From NCBI RefSeq assembly GCF_000281045.1, contig NW_008246116.1, positions 288,255-352,254 on the forward strand: a stretch of DNA of 64,000 nucleotides, given 5' to 3'. A program made the translations under genes and the position numbers. Each line of letters opens with the position of its first letter. The stretch's first letter is position 1. The notes beneath the pieces were generated by a model that saw only the letters and a program-made list of their open reading frames with translations, did no database searches and was not told where the DNA came from. This document shows, one piece after another, positions 22,691-34,183 of this stretch. The DNA comes from Saprolegnia diclina VS20 (taxonomy: Eukaryota > Oomycota > Saprolegniomycetes > Saprolegniales > Saprolegniaceae).

Positions 22691-23317
22691 CGTCGTCTCT
22701 GCTTCTCTTGGCAACTGCCAACCGACAAGATCTCGAGCTGCAAAACACTTGATTCAAGTATATCCCTTCACGGCGCGCGGGGATTGGCTACATTTCGCGA
22801 TCTTGGGCGGGTGTCGATCACGTCCAAGCCACGGATTTCGAGCAGCTAGACAAATAATGGCAGGACATTCAAGCCTTTGGAGAGCATTTCGTATGGACCC
22901 TATTCTCCTAATGTGGGTTCAACCACACAAATCAATTGTATTCCACCTCTGGTACCGCCAACGTGGAAGTACGTTTGACAGGGTCGTTGGCTCGACGGCG
23001 GTGTCTGGATGTGTCTTTTGCAAAATGCATCGGGACGCAATCTTCTGTGCTTGGCGGACAAGCCAGCCATCTTCAAGTTTGCAGTGGCGGGCTTCTTGGT
23101 ACATGTATCTAATCGAGGTTGCGAGCGTGCTTCAATTCGCCCGGCACAGCCCCTTGCAGCCGCGTGTCCACCTCGTTTCAGTTCGCAAAGAAGCGAATGC
23201 ATCCACACAAATTGGTTGCTGCATGAGGACGAGCGAAGCAGTCGCTAATAAAATGGAGCCATCTTTGAAATACCAATTTTGAAACAGCGCAACGATTGCC
23301 CAATTTTAGAGTTTGGT
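22691..23317. promoter_or_regulatory. Divergent promoter region
   Basis: 627 bp between the starts of the GP63-like gene (minus) and the cyclic-nucleotide-binding gene (plus). ATTGG at 22783-22787 is a CCAAT box 93 bp upstream of the GP63-like start. No gene is seen inside. Confidence 0.45.
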
Positions 23318-25103
23318 ATGGAGACGCGCCGCCTTACGACGCCGATGCTCATCGACGACGACGATGACGACATGGGGCTTCCGCTCGAGGGGCCTGCGCC
23401 GGGTGCACGCAAAGATCCTGCGGGCCCCGAGTCGGCCAACATTTTTCCGCGGGTACGATGCTTATATCGGTGCATAGATAAGACGCTGCTTAGTGGCTCG
23501 TCGAGCGCAAGGACTTTCAAACGTTCTTTCCGCGCTTCTCCAACAAGGTGATTGTCGAAGACGACAAGCTCCGACTCGCAGCACAGAAAGACCCGGACGC
23601 GCGCAACGGCATTGACATTCAGCTCCTCTCCAAGTGGCTCGTCAACGTGCCGGCGCTCAAGTCGCTCAACGTGCCGCAGGCCGGCGAACTCGCCAAGCGC
23701 ATGCGCTGGGCGTCGTTTGAGCCACTCGAATTTGTGTTCCACAAAGGCGACATTGGCGACGCCTGCTATATCCTCGTCACGGGCGAAGTATCTCTCGAAA
23801 AGGACCGCTTTGGTCATGGAATACCATCGAATTGAGTAGGTGTTTGTGGTTGTCAACAACGAACGCGTTGGGACACTCAAGAAGGGCATGAGCTTTGGCG
23901 AAGTCGCGCTCGAGCTCGAGGATGCGCGCCGCACCGCCGACATTCAAGCGAGCGAGCGCGGCGCCGAGCTCCTCGTCATTCGCGGCGAAGACTACCAAAA
24001 GAACGTGTTTCGCTACCAAGCCAAGCGCCGCAAGAAGCTCACGCGCTGGCTTCGGAACGACATTGCGATATTTCGCGATTTTTCCGACAACAAACTTCGG
24101 TATTTCGAGTCGGTCTCGATCGACCTCTTTTTGCACGCGGGCAACTGCGTCTACATGGAAGGCGAAGACGTCGGCGCCCTCTACTTTATCAAATCCGGTA
24201 CGTACTCTTGAAGTGTACACATCCATATTGATGTGCGGGTAGGGTCCATCTCGCTCGAGAAGAACGTGCTCTTTGAAACCAAGCACCGACGCCCCGTGAC
24301 CGTACATTCGTGGGTCGTCCAGTCCCACAAGACTAGCGTCCAAGTCCCTTGCTTTAATGTCGAAGCCACGGGCTGTTTTGGTATGGAATTTTTCGTCCAA
24401 GTACGTGTGATATATGTCGTTGCATCAAAGATCGCTCAAATAACGTCAACGAACTATTAGCTACCCACGCGGAGTCATACTGCGGTCGTGCTTACCGACA
24501 CGCATTTGGTCGCGATCAACAAGGTGGACTGCGCCTCGACCATGCACACGTTTAGCGTCAAGGCCGTGGACCGTCTGTGTGAAAAGTATACTTTGCAACT
24601 ATTCGAGATCGAGGGACATGAGGGTGGGGTAGGTACCGCGATATTTGGAATGCGACTGTGACGTCGACGCAAAAACAAGTGCGTGCGTACAACCGGCACC
24701 AGCGGCACAGCACCGCGCTCGTGCCCCAAGGTACACCAGCAACAGGTTGCAGAATGCCAATTTTGGCAGTTGGCGCCAATAGCCCAATCTTTGTGCGGCA
24801 GCGCCATCCCGATTCGAAAGAAGAACACCCGAATTACCAATTTCCGAGCCTCGAGCGTTCGGCGTGGACAGCGACAAACGCCGTGGTCGCCAAAGCCCAG
24901 CGCGGCTGCGACCCCGCGACGACCAACTTTTTACTCTCGTCGTCGACGTCATGTACACCATATCCTAGTATTGGCATATGGCTGACGATTCTGTTGTAGC
25001 GCCGACGCTTGGGTCCAAGGCTTCGATGATGTCTTCCCTGTCGGCGTCCGTGTCGTCGTCGACAGGCTCGATGAAGAGCCTCCCGCGCCTCCCACCGCAA
25101 TAG
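23318..25103 (+). CDS. Cyclic-nucleotide-binding domain protein
   Basis: Exons 23318-23452, 23494-23787, 23840-24197, 24243-24400, 24461-24585, 24633-24952 and 25000-25103 give 497 aa. A further 39-nt in-frame intron at 24731-24769 is possible. The first CNB domain (about residues 100-220) has FHKGDIGDACYILVTGE and the phosphate-binding cassette FGEVALELEDARRTA with the conserved Glu and Arg. A second CNB-like unit follows (LFLHAGNCVYMEGEDVGALY, then HRRPVTVHSW) but lacks a FGE cassette and may be non-binding. No kinase, channel or pseudosubstrate site was found. The tail is Ser rich (SSLSASVSSSTGSMKSLP). Likely a cAMP/cGMP-responsive regulator. The 3' end is 82 bp from the convergent thioredoxin-like gene. 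Confidence 0.85.
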
Positions 25104-25185
25104 AACACGACAGGCCATTTCCAACATTATATATTGTACCACAGTCCGTAGATAGGCGTTTGTATTCCATGGTCTAATTTGCGGC

Positions 25186-25801
25186 TCACTGCTTGATGAG
25201 TGGTTGCCACGTGCACTGGTTGGACAGTTCAAATTTGTGCTTGAAAAGCCCGGCAATATCGTCCCAATGAAAGTCGTCAAAGTTGCGAATGACCACATTG
25301 TGCTCATCGATGACGAGTTTGTGGGGCACGGCGTGCACGCCATACCCTACAAGTACACATTGTCATCCATCATAAAGACGTAACGACGCACCATCCGGGA
25401 TGTCGTCGCAGCCAAAATGCAAGACGGTCGGACCATCGTCCGTGTCCAAGTACTCGGTGCAGACGCGGGGCTTTTTCGTTTTGGGGTTTTCGGCCCGCAC
25501 AAAGTCGAGCGCGTTCTGGATCTACGCACGATCCATGGAATGCAATCTAAAAAATCGGGATTCGTACGTGCTTGTCGACGTTGATAAGGACAAAGTTGAC
25601 GAACGGCGTCGGAAGGTTGTGCTTGGACCAGCGCTCAAACTCCTCGACGGCCGGAACGCACGAGTTGCACCACGTTGCGTAAAACATGACAACCGACGGC
25701 TTGCCGCTGCTCGTGATGCTGTTGAACGACGTGATCGCCCCCGTCTCGAGGTCCACGAGGTCAAAGTCCGGCGCGTCCTGGTTCACAATCACGCCTGCCA
25801 T
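25186..25801 (-). CDS. Thioredoxin-fold (TlpA/AhpC-like) oxidoreductase
   Basis: Exons 25568-25801, 25392-25521 and 25186-25346 with introns of 45-46 nt give 174 aa. The core reads SVVMFYATWCNSCVPAVEEF with the redox pair C45-C48 (WCNSC) and a following cis-proline segment (HAVPHKLVID). The N-terminus APDFDLVDLETGAITSF is typical of AhpC/TlpA proteins. No signal peptide is seen, so it is probably cytosolic. The CxxC pair predicts thiol-disulfide exchange; the partner is unknown. The start MAGVIVNQDAP at 25801 fits the family start better than the upstream in-frame codon. Confidence 0.88.
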
Positions 25802-25942
25802 GCCACCCGCGCCTTTTCCAAGTTCAAAATGACCACGCAAAACCTTCTTTCCGCAGGTTTCGAGGATTCGAACATTAGATGGTTGGGGAATTGAGTCCTC
25901 CTTGGTTCACGGCGGCGGGAAGGCTCGAACATGTAGCGTTGC

Positions 25943-26179
25943 TCAACTACAGAGAAGTTCAAGGTGCTTGTAGGAACGGCGTTTTCTTGGCGCCAAAACA
26001 TGTACGAAGTCGCACGCGTTCACCTTGGATGTTTGTGCAACCAGATTCAATTGGACTACATTCCGAGGAAGCCTTTTGGTACTACGTAGTACAAGTGACT
26101 CAGGAATGATTTCGAGCTGTACGAACGATGCCGGAGCCAGCACTAGCAATAAGGCGCTAGCAATAAGAATCGGTCTCAT
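25943..26179 (-). CDS. Possible small secreted protein (weak candidate)
   Basis: An open frame of 78 codons starts MRPILIASALLLVLAPASF, a convincing signal-peptide sequence, followed by VQLEIIPESLVLRS and a basic stretch. The rest has no known motif, and codon bias is weaker than in neighbours. Introns could alter the C-terminus (a GTAC donor lies inside). It could equally be chance. Treat as a candidate only. Confidence 0.25.
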   Translation of the reverse strand: MRPILIASALLLVLAPASFVQLEIIPESLVLRSTKRLPRNVVQLNLVAQTSKVNACDFVHVLAPRKRRSYKHLELLCS

Positions 26180-26339
26180 TACCTCTAGCAACGACTAGCT
26201 CGGCACGACGAGACTACTACGAAAACACACAACGACGACCGATCACGTCGCCCAGCTGCTCGCTGTGCCACGTACACTGTGGGCCAGGAGAATACCGCGG
26301 CGCCACCCACTTGAATGTGCCACTTGAATTCGACATCTG

Positions 26340-26385
26340 ATTGGCTCAAAGTACGTGCTGGCTGCGCGAGCTTGGCGCGGATTGG
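26340..26385. promoter_or_regulatory. Paired CCAAT boxes upstream of DAP decarboxylase
   Basis: ATTGGCT occurs at 26340-26346 and again at 26381-26387, about 100-150 bp before the DAP decarboxylase ATG at 26488. The spacing and repeated sequence suggest a functional CCAAT (NF-Y type) pair. A TTTGCACTTG module follows at about 26439-26448. Confidence 0.45.
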
Positions 26386-26487
26386 CTGAAATTCGAACTG
26401 AAACGCCGAAAAATCTTGTGACGGGACGGGCAGCGCCACTTTGCACTTGTCCACATCCCATATCCATATCTTTCCTGCCCTGCCATA

Positions 26488-28163
26488 ATGGTTGTCCCGC
26501 TTCCTGCTTCGCTGCGTGGCCCTGCCGGCGCCGCCCGTCTCGAGGCCCTCTGCGCCAAGTACGACACGCCGCTCCAGCTCTACGACGAAGGCCTCATCCG
26601 CGAGAACGCGCGCGGCCTCTTCCGCGCGTTCCGGACGCACTTTTCGACGTTTGCCGAGTTCTACGCGGTGAAGGCGCTGCCCAACCCCGCAATCCTCAAG
26701 ATTCTGTACCAAGAAGGTTGTGGCTTTGACTGCTCGTCGACGGCCGAGCTACACATTTGCAAGACGCTCGGCGTGCCCGGCGACAAGATCATCTACACGT
26801 CCAACTACACGTCCAAGGAGGACCTTGCGACAGCGTTTGACCTCGGCGTCATCATCAACCTCGACGGTACGCTAGCTTCTCGCCGCTTGATACGATCTCG
26901 CTCTATTAGATGTGTCCCTCGTCGATGCTCTCGTCGAGGTGCGCGGGCGGTGCCCGGATCTCATGTGCTTTCGCCTCAACCCGGGCCTTGGCCGCACCGA
27001 CTCGGAGACCAAGTCGAACGTGCTCGGAGGGCCCGATGCCAAGTTTGGCGTGCCGCCGTTCCAGGTATCGCCTGTCGATGTACATTGACCGTCGTCACAA
27101 CGCAGTATGTAGATTGTCGAGGCCTATCGCAAGGCGCAAGCGGCCGGTGCCACCCGCTTTGGCATTCACATGATGACCGGGTCGTGCGTCATGAACGCCG
27201 ACTACTGGAAGGAGACGGTCACGGAGCTCTTCCAGACGGTTCTCTTGCTCAAGAAGGAGGTATTTGTCTAGGCTAAACCTACATGTCCTTACAATGGCAA
27301 GTAGCTCGGCATCACGATCGAGTTTATGAACATTGGCGGCGGCCTTGGGATCCCGTACTACCCCGACCAGGTACATACCACGTCTGTCATGATGTTGTCT
27401 TATATGCCCTGTAGCCGGTCGTCGACGTTCCTGCCATTGCGCAGATGCTTCGCCACGTCTTTGATGAACTCATGGCGCAGCACGGCGAGGTCATTTACCC
27501 CGCTACTGCGTGGCTGCGAGAGGATGAAGCATGCTCACCCTCGATGTAGACGTCAATTCCGCAGCTCTGTATGGAGAACGGTCGGTACATGACGGGTCCC
27601 TATGGCTGGCTCGTGAGTCGCTGCCAAGCCATCAAGCAGTCTTACGCCACGTACACCTCACTTGCTTGTATCTCTGAACTAACTGCATTGAACTAGGTAC
27701 TATGGCCTCGACGCCAACATGGCGCACCTCATGCGTCCGGGTATGTACGGCGCGTACCACCACATTACGATTCCAGCGCGGGACGTGCCGGGTGCCGAGA
27801 TTGTGGCAGCCAATGTCGTCGGCCAGCTTTGCGAAAACAACGACTGGTGCGATATACCATCGCGACGACTGCAATCTGATGTATGGTCGGTAAAGGTTTG
27901 GGAAGGACCGGCCGCTCCCCAAGGCCAGCGTCGGCGACTTGTTTGTGATCTACGACACGGGCGCGCACTCGCATTCGATGGGCTTTCAGTACAATGGCAA
28001 GCTCCGCGCGCCCGAAGTGCTCATCTCGCCCGACGGCACCGACCGCCTCATGTACGCAGATCTCATAGAGCGTATGGGACTGATGATGACACTGTGTTGT
28101 AGTCGCAAGCGAGAGACGTACGATGCGCTGTACGGCAACTGCGTCATGCCCGACGACCTCTAA
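26488..28163 (+). CDS. lysA: Diaminopimelate decarboxylase (PLP, fold III)
   Basis: Nine exons give 429 aa: 26488-26866, 26910-27064, 27113-27259, 27305-27370, 27415-27489, 27550-27650, 27697-27846, 27896-28051 and 28103-28163. The PLP-lysine segment is FAEFYAVKALPNPAIL. Other family segments are CGFDCSSTAELHICKTLG, GIHMMTGSCV, EFMNIGGGLGIPY, CMENGRYMTGPYG and VGQLCENNDW, with KDRPLPKASVGD and GFQYNGKLRAPEVL near the C-terminus. The exon junctions restore these motifs exactly. Reaction: meso-diaminopimelate to lysine plus CO2 (EC 4.1.1.20), the last step of lysine synthesis by the DAP route, which oomycetes use instead of the fungal aminoadipate route. Related ornithine/arginine decarboxylases are less likely because of the GRYMTGPYG and NGKLRAPE pattern. 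Paired CCAAT boxes lie upstream. Confidence 0.92.
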
Positions 28164-28571
28164 ATCGCCTGACAACGTTGACAACACGCTCGACTCTAAG
28201 CTTCAACATTTGTAGTCGTGTGGAACGAAAATACAGTGCCTTGTTGGAAACAGTGTTTGATCATGGTGCATATGAATGTCCAACAAGTAACTTTGGTGCG
28301 ACTTGCTCCTCTCGCGCATCGGGGCACCAGCAATGGCCCCAACACCAAAATGACGGCTGTGAAGAGTTATGCTCCAGCACTCGTAGCCGACATACATGAT
28401 GATGTCCAGGTAGAACCAAGTACTGTACTTGTCGCGTTTGGACAAATGGTCCAAGAAGAAGCGACCAACACCGCCGGCCTTCTGCTCGTGGAGACATATA
28501 GAAGACATATAGATGGATATAGTGTCGATTCACATGTATACGAACGCTCCAGACATAGCGCAAACGACGGT
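28164..28571. other. Intergenic spacer between convergent genes
   Basis: 408 bp between the 3' ends of DAP decarboxylase and the helical protein. No gene or repeat recognised. Confidence 0.5.
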
Positions 28572-29309
28572 TTAATGGGCGTTGTGCCGGCTCAAATAGG
28601 CTTTGCAGTGGGCATGCAGCTTCTCCACAGCGTCGTCCATCCAGCTGGCATAGTCCGTTTCGGAGCCAACGTTGCGGTGCCACGCGGAACGAAAATGCGC
28701 CGTCTTGAATGCTTCGGCAAGGGTGCAGAGAACGCTCATTTCGTCCGTGACGGCCGCCGTCGCCGACTTGATGCTGTCTGCCGCGCCCGCACAGCACAGA
28801 GTTGTCGCCTCCCAGACCGCTGTATCTGCCTCGAGGTTGTTGGTCATGTTCTCAAACACAAGCGCCACCCAGTTGGACGACTTGCTGGTCGCGTGGACGG
28901 GACGCCCCAAGTTCGCTAGCGCCAGCTTCAGCTCAGGAAGCAAGCCAGTTGCTGTAGTGAGAGCATTTTTAGTGTTGCGTATGGCCTCAATTTCTTCTGG
29001 CAACAGTGATTTGCCCTTGATAAGCAGCTCGGCGAGGACTTGGTCGTGATCTTTGGTCGCGACGGTCGTCAGGTTGGGCTCGAGTAACGGTACCAAGCGA
29101 CTACACAGCTCAAGCACAGAACGGACGGCGTCGTTGTACGTGCGTCGCGCCTGGATGAGGAGCCTCATAACGCCTTGGATACGCGTAGAAACGCCTTGTG
29201 TAAAGGTGTTCTGGTGCATCAACATTGTCTTGAGCATCGGGTCGAGCTCGCGCCACGGGTAGCACTCGTCAGAGGCTTCGTTGTACCGGAATGGGTTCGA
29301 CGTCGTCAT
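28572..29309 (-). CDS. Hypothetical all-helical protein
   Basis: Single exon of 245 aa starting MTTSNPFRYNEASDECYPWR. The composition predicts almost continuous helix with Leu/Ala-rich heptads (VMRLLIQARRTYNDAVRS, LAELLIKGKSLLPEEIEAI). There is no signal peptide or TM segment. Codon use is typical of the region, supporting a real gene. I recognise no family; a helical-bundle adaptor or BAR-like protein cannot be excluded. GTATCCGGA at 29462-29470 lies about 150 bp upstream. Confidence 0.7.
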   Translation of the reverse strand: MTTSNPFRYNEASDECYPWRELDPMLKTMLMHQNTFTQGVSTRIQGVMRLLIQARRTYNDAVRSVLELCSRLVPLLEPNLTTVATKDHDQVLAELLIKGKSLLPEEIEAIRNTKNALTTATGLLPELKLALANLGRPVHATSKSSNWVALVFENMTNNLEADTAVWEATTLCCAGAADSIKSATAAVTDEMSVLCTLAEAFKTAHFRSAWHRNVGSETDYASWMDDAVEKLHAHCKAYLSRHNAH

Positions 29310-29725
29310 AGTACGTCCACCACTGATAGGCGTCGAGAAGAGACAAATAAAAAGTGACCGACGCCACCGTCCGCAACTCCCCAACGCCGGGGGTAAGAAC
29401 CATACCTTGTTGAAGTGGCACAGACGGCAACTTGATACTTGATCATTTCTGCCACGTCATGGTATCCGGACGACGAGCGTCAAGATTGGCCTCGTTTATG
29501 GAGACGTTACTGCTTGGCCTACATCGAACCGAACTACCTTACAACACCATCGCAAAACAACTTGTTCGCTGCAGTCGCTGCCGCGCTCACGATGGTGTTG
29601 GACGACTACCTGTCCGGATGCGGCATCCGGACATGTGCATCAACTTGATACATATCAATGGCAACATCATGATGCATATGCTTACCGAAACTCGCACATG
29701 ACAATAGTGTACATCGTTATTTAAA
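29310..29725. other. Intergenic spacer
   Basis: Contains TATCCGGA at 29463-29470 and a TCCGGATGCGGCATCCGGA inverted-repeat cluster at about 29613-29631. No gene is seen. Confidence 0.45.
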
Positions 29726-31603
29726 TCATAGGACGTCGACCGATTGCAGCTCGAAGCACGGAAACGGCGACAAGTACGGCATGTCGTTCAGTGGCGCGAG
29801 CGCTTGGAGGTAAGCGTCGTTGGCTGTGAGCCACGTGTCGTCGACGAGGCCTTCGGTGAACGCCCCCATGGTGGCGCCGTCGGAAAATGCATACCCGCTT
29901 TCAGGGTTCAGCGACCAGACGTAGCCGCCAGCGTAGCCAACATTCGCTGGCGCCGAAAGCATGGCCACAACGAGCTGCGTCACGCGCTGGTTGGTGCGCT
30001 TGGGGTGCGTGTCGCGGGTATACAGGCCGCCAAACTCCCCGAGGACGATAGCGTTCGGCGCTCCCCTATACCACGCGTCATGACCAGCAAATCGAAGAAC
30101 GGGACGTACGACGCGAGGTAGCCAAACATGTGCTGCATCGAGGTCTCAATGCGTGAGCGCAGCGTCACGTCGTCAAGCTCGACGTAGCTCTGCAGTGCGC
30201 CGTTGCTATCAACTGTGCCGCTCGCGTACATGTACGGCTGGACCGAGACGGACGGGTTGTAGTAGTGCGGCGCGTACACCACCTTGTTGGGTTGACTCAA
30301 CATGATGGGAAGGCGGCCGGCGTTTTGGAGGCCACCGCCCCACCAGTCGAAATACGAAAACTGGTTGGGAATGTCGTGGGATGCCCATGTGCCCTCGACA
30401 AACGCCAGCCAGGACGGACAGCCCGCGAGCATGCGATTTCCGAGCAGCGTCGCGCCGGTGCGAAAGTCGGATGCGTCGTTTGTGCCCCAAGTTGCCTTCC
30501 ACGGCTCGTTCTTGAGGTCGAGCCCGAGGATGTTCCAGTAGCTTGGTGCACATAAATGGGTCGTGAGCACGTCGACAGCCGAGAGGACGGCGTCTCGGGG
30601 CAATGATGCGCTGAACCAGTTGTCCCCCTTGTCGGTCGTCGTCAGCGTGTGGAAATCGAGGAGCACGGAAATGTTCTTGGCTCCTAGAGCGACCACGAGG
30701 CTCTGCAGCATGCGGACGTAGCTGCCAATGTCAAACTAGACAGTAGACTATGAGACACGTCGGCCAACGACACATTGTGTACGGCGCGGTTGGTATTCAA
30801 ATTGATGAGGCGCGGGTCGGGCGCTGTGTTGCGAAGCAGATGCTCGACACAGAGCGGTATGCGCACGCTGTTAAACTTGTGCTCGGCCAAGAACGACGTG
30901 ATGGCCAGCTATCCTGCAGCATCGTCCTCGCGTTCATCGTGCTAGAAGCCATATACATACCACCGTTGTACCGTTGACGCCATTGTCCCAGAGACCCATG
31001 GGAATCGCCGCGGCCGTCTCGGCGCCAAACCTACAGCCGCGTATTGATAGAGTCGACAATAGTATGGCGTCTTCTACCAGTTGATGCCCTTGATGCTCAC
31101 ACGCTGCGAGGTCCCGCCGTGTTCGACGTAGATGCCGTTGTTTTTGCTCACATAATTAGGCAACGCGCACCCTAGAAGGCCTCATTACGAGGACGCAGGA
31201 AGTAGAAATTCTTACGTCGCGTGGGGTACTGGCGCGGGTTGTCGACTTGGCCGTCGATCGGGTCAATCAGCGCGTCGTGCAGTGACGAGCCGTTGCTCGC
31301 AATGCGCTTGCGCTCGGCCGCCGCGAGGAGCTTGGCGCGGACGCGGACCATGGTTTGTGTGTGTACGTTGTCGCCGAGGTACGCCAGCAGCACGCCGCTT
31401 CCAAGCAGCAGCACGAGACAAAAGACGGCGCCTGGCCAAACCTACAGAGTACATGACGTGGCAGCGCGAGCGGCGTCGCGCACCGTGAGACGGCCGTGGT
31501 AGTCGCTCGGCTTTTCGTCGTCGGGCGATGCAAACTCGTGGTCCGATAACACGGGCACCGGACTCGGGAGAGGGCTCGAGGCGACGGCGACGACGATCGC
31601 CAT
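29726..31603 (-). CDS. Membrane-anchored GH5-family glycoside hydrolase A
   Basis: Exons 31484-31603, 31216-31441, 31078-31171, 30961-31030, 30783-30908, 30110-30735 and 29726-30065 give 533 aa. There is a short cytosolic N-terminus, a type II signal anchor (VWPGAVFCLVLLLGSGVLLA, about residues 41-60) and an extracellular GH5 (cellulase superfamily) domain. Conserved GH5 residues are present: DFHTL; acid/base Glu in LKNEP; His/Tyr in YAPHYY; nucleophile Glu in VLGEFGG; Trp in GGYVWSLNPES. The intron with TCGTACG donor rejoins ASGAPNAIVLGEFGG exactly. Role: beta-glucan hydrolysis or wall remodelling at the cell surface; the substrate (cellulose or beta-1,3-glucan) is not decided by sequence. 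It is the first of three paralogs in this window. Confidence 0.92.
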
Positions 31604-32816
31604 TTTGGCGGATGGCACTCTCCCACGGACCTGCACCACGTTCCCCAGCTGGGTTCGACGCCACAAGACACAACATTAGCGTTATTAGTGCTGTTCGGAT
31701 TCACTTACACAACGTAGTCGACAACGTACACGACCGACTACCCGACTCCAAATTCGAGTGATTTGACAATAATCAATTCAAAAGTGGTATTTTGCGGGCA
31801 TGCTGGAACATGCAATTTCGGTGCACTGGTCTATTTTTTGTCGATGCAATTCCGAGGAAAAGACAGTAACCAAGCTTTTACAGCTCTGAATTATAAGATT
31901 TGAATTATAAGATTTGAATTTCTGAGGCGCGGAACGCTACATTCAGCGCAGCGAATCGGTTGGCAACTAATGTACAGTGCACGCATCGGTACAGTACATG
32001 AGGAGGGATACATGGGCACAAGTACATGTACGCTCCGCCGTGATGTTGCGATAGGGCGTGTGCCAAGACCAAGCGCGACTTCGCAAGCTGCTCGACAATG
32101 CTCCGCTCCAGGTGGCAGGTCGCATGCTTTCCGCGCACGAGGAACTCACCGCGGGACATGGTTTGGACACGAGTGCTATGGACGACGACGCTGTCGCGAT
32201 CTGCTCTCGAGCTCTTTTTGCTCAAAGAAATGGCCGCGGTCCGCCTTGAGCCACAATGCCCAAACCCTTGACAATGTACTAGTACTAACTAGTACTAGTA
32301 CGTATTACGCTCTGCCAAGTCATTGGCGTTGCACTTGTTTCTATTCACGTCTTGCATTTCATATCTGCCGCATCAGTTCTTAGGTGCATCGAGTATATAT
32401 TGGTCGAGTTTGTAGTCGGTTGGAGATCACAACATGTGCGCCAAGAACAGATACCAGTAGGATAGATAGATATGGATAGATATGACGTATATTCGCGTTA
32501 AAACACACAGTACTAGGCTGTGTCCAGGAAGATGCCGCCATACGTGCACGGAAGAACAGCTGGAAGAACGACAGTGGGGACACCGGTACAAGCGGCAACG
32601 ACCGCCTCGGTCAGCACGGTCCAAAGCTCCTTAATCTACCTCGTTTCTCTCGCAACCCCAGCGCCAAGTGGTTGGCACTGCTGTTTTCTTTGGTGCTTGA
32701 TGCTGTCCATTCACACGGGTGCGGTCGGCCAACCAACAGAGTCCAAAACGACAACATCCAGTGGGTCAATGCAGTGTATCGAAAATTGTATAAATTCTCA
32801 CGCAGAGTTGACGAAT
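31604..32816. other. Intergenic, 1.2 kb, no gene seen
   Basis: AT-richer than flanking coding sequence. A tandem ACTAGTACTA repeat lies at 32277-32301, and two ATTTGAATT/ATAAGATTTGAATT units sit at about 31890-31920. No supported gene. The left end holds the GH5-A promoter. Confidence 0.5.
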
Positions 32817-33566
32817 TTACTTGGTTTTCTTGGACTCGCCGGCGTTGGTTATGTACTTTTCGATGACGTCGGCCTTCATGCGGTCAAAGCCACGCGGTAG
32901 CTGCATGTAGGCTTCGACGGCCTTGGGGATGCGGAGCACCGAGTCGGGCGCGTGCTCCATGTAAAACGCCGTGAGCCAGCGCGTCATGGCGCGTTCCCTT
33001 CGCTTCCGGAGAGCCCACGGCAGACCGAAAAAGAGCGTCAGGAGTAAACTCGCGACGACGACGCCGCCGAGAATGCCGTCGCCAAAGACGTACGCCATGC
33101 TCAGATTGAACGCGAGCCAGCTCATGTTGTACCACGAGAGAAGATCGTCGATCTTGTCATTGTCGATGCGCGCATCAAGGTCGGTCGGCAGCTCGACGCC
33201 CGCGACCTTGATGAGCGACTCGAGCTGGCCCTTCATCATGTCGTCGATTGCGCCAAGGCCGCGCAGGTCACCGGGAAACGCGCGGTGCTTGACGGCCGAG
33301 TTGTCAAACTGGCGCTTGACACCGCCGTCCGGCGCGTCGCTCTCGGTCATGACGACACCGAGCACGTCTTGGATCCGGTCGATCTGCTCGGGGCTGAGCA
33401 CAAAGCCGATTGTATTGTCGCCGTCGTTGGCCTCCTTGCCGAGGGCGACATCAATGACGCTCTTGAGCACCTCGTCGGTCTTGGCCTCTTGGAACGCAGG
33501 ACCGTTGTCTTTGGCGAGCACCAGGAGGCACGGCAGCGCGGTGCAGGCAAGAAGGAGCAGCTTCAT
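32817..33566 (-). CDS. Type I membrane protein with C-terminal KKXX ER-retrieval signal, unknown family
   Basis: Single exon of 249 aa. A clear signal peptide (MKLLLLACTALPCLLVLAKD) is followed by a luminal domain of about 150 residues without recognised family motifs. One strong TM segment follows (GGVVVASLLLTLFFGLPWAL, about residues 172-195). A basic cytosolic tail (RKRRERAMTRW) ends in KKTK. Lys at -3 and -4 fits the dilysine COPI retrieval signal, so ER residence is predicted. It is divergent from the KDEL-ending PDI-like gene 617 bp away. Confidence 0.8.
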   Translation of the reverse strand: MKLLLLACTALPCLLVLAKDNGPAFQEAKTDEVLKSVIDVALGKEANDGDNTIGFVLSPEQIDRIQDVLGVVMTESDAPDGGVKRQFDNSAVKHRAFPGDLRGLGAIDDMMKGQLESLIKVAGVELPTDLDARIDNDKIDDLLSWYNMSWLAFNLSMAYVFGDGILGGVVVASLLLTLFFGLPWALRKRRERAMTRWLTAFYMEHAPDSVLRIPKAVEAYMQLPRGFDRMKADVIEKYITNAGESKKTK

Positions 33567-34183
33567 GGACGCTACGGGGTGGCTGGGCCCTGGCGAGCAA
33601 GTCGGAAAGTGCATTGCTACCTGCTTCTGCCCTTTCAAGATACCGCCCAGTCGTTCGAAAAAACATCGAAGTTTTTAAAAGATACGGTGATCGGCTAATC
33701 GCACGCCTCTTTTCGTGTCATGAGGCTGGCCCAAGTCGGGACGACAAGGCCTCGACGTGCTTTCATGGCGTGAGCTATACATGTAACTCCTTGTTTCCTG
33801 CCGTACATCGCTGCGTCTTCACGGCGAGGTGCACGCGTCGTATCCAGCGAGAGCTCGTTGTGTCACAGGTTGCTTCCAAGTAATGTCGGTGTTGACAACT
33901 CACGAAAATCGATAGCTTCGTAGCATAGGGACCTGCGGGACTGCTACTGCATTGGGTCCGATTCGAATGTGGTATCTTTGCCTCGTTCGGGTGGTGATTT
34001 AGTTACGCGGGGTGGCTGACCGAAAAAAGGTTGCGTGCGTCTAGCCACTGCCGAAGCGATTTCCGCACTTCGAAGCTTCTATGGATTTTAGCCAATCACC
34101 GCGTGGCGTTCCATGGAAAGGTGTGCGATCTTTGGCCGCTGGTCCGTGTCATTCGCCTTTTCTGCAGCCCGAACGCAAGCGGT
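33567..34183. promoter_or_regulatory. Divergent promoter between two ER-protein genes
   Basis: 617 bp separating the starts of the KKXX protein (minus) and the KDEL protein (plus). CCAAT at 34092-34096 lies 88 bp before the plus-strand ATG. Co-regulation, for example by ER stress, is possible but not shown by a recognised element. Confidence 0.4.

Noticed and set aside
23552..23839. Arg/Ser-rich open frame inside the cyclic-nucleotide-binding gene
   Set aside because: Out-of-frame shadow of the CNB domain exon.
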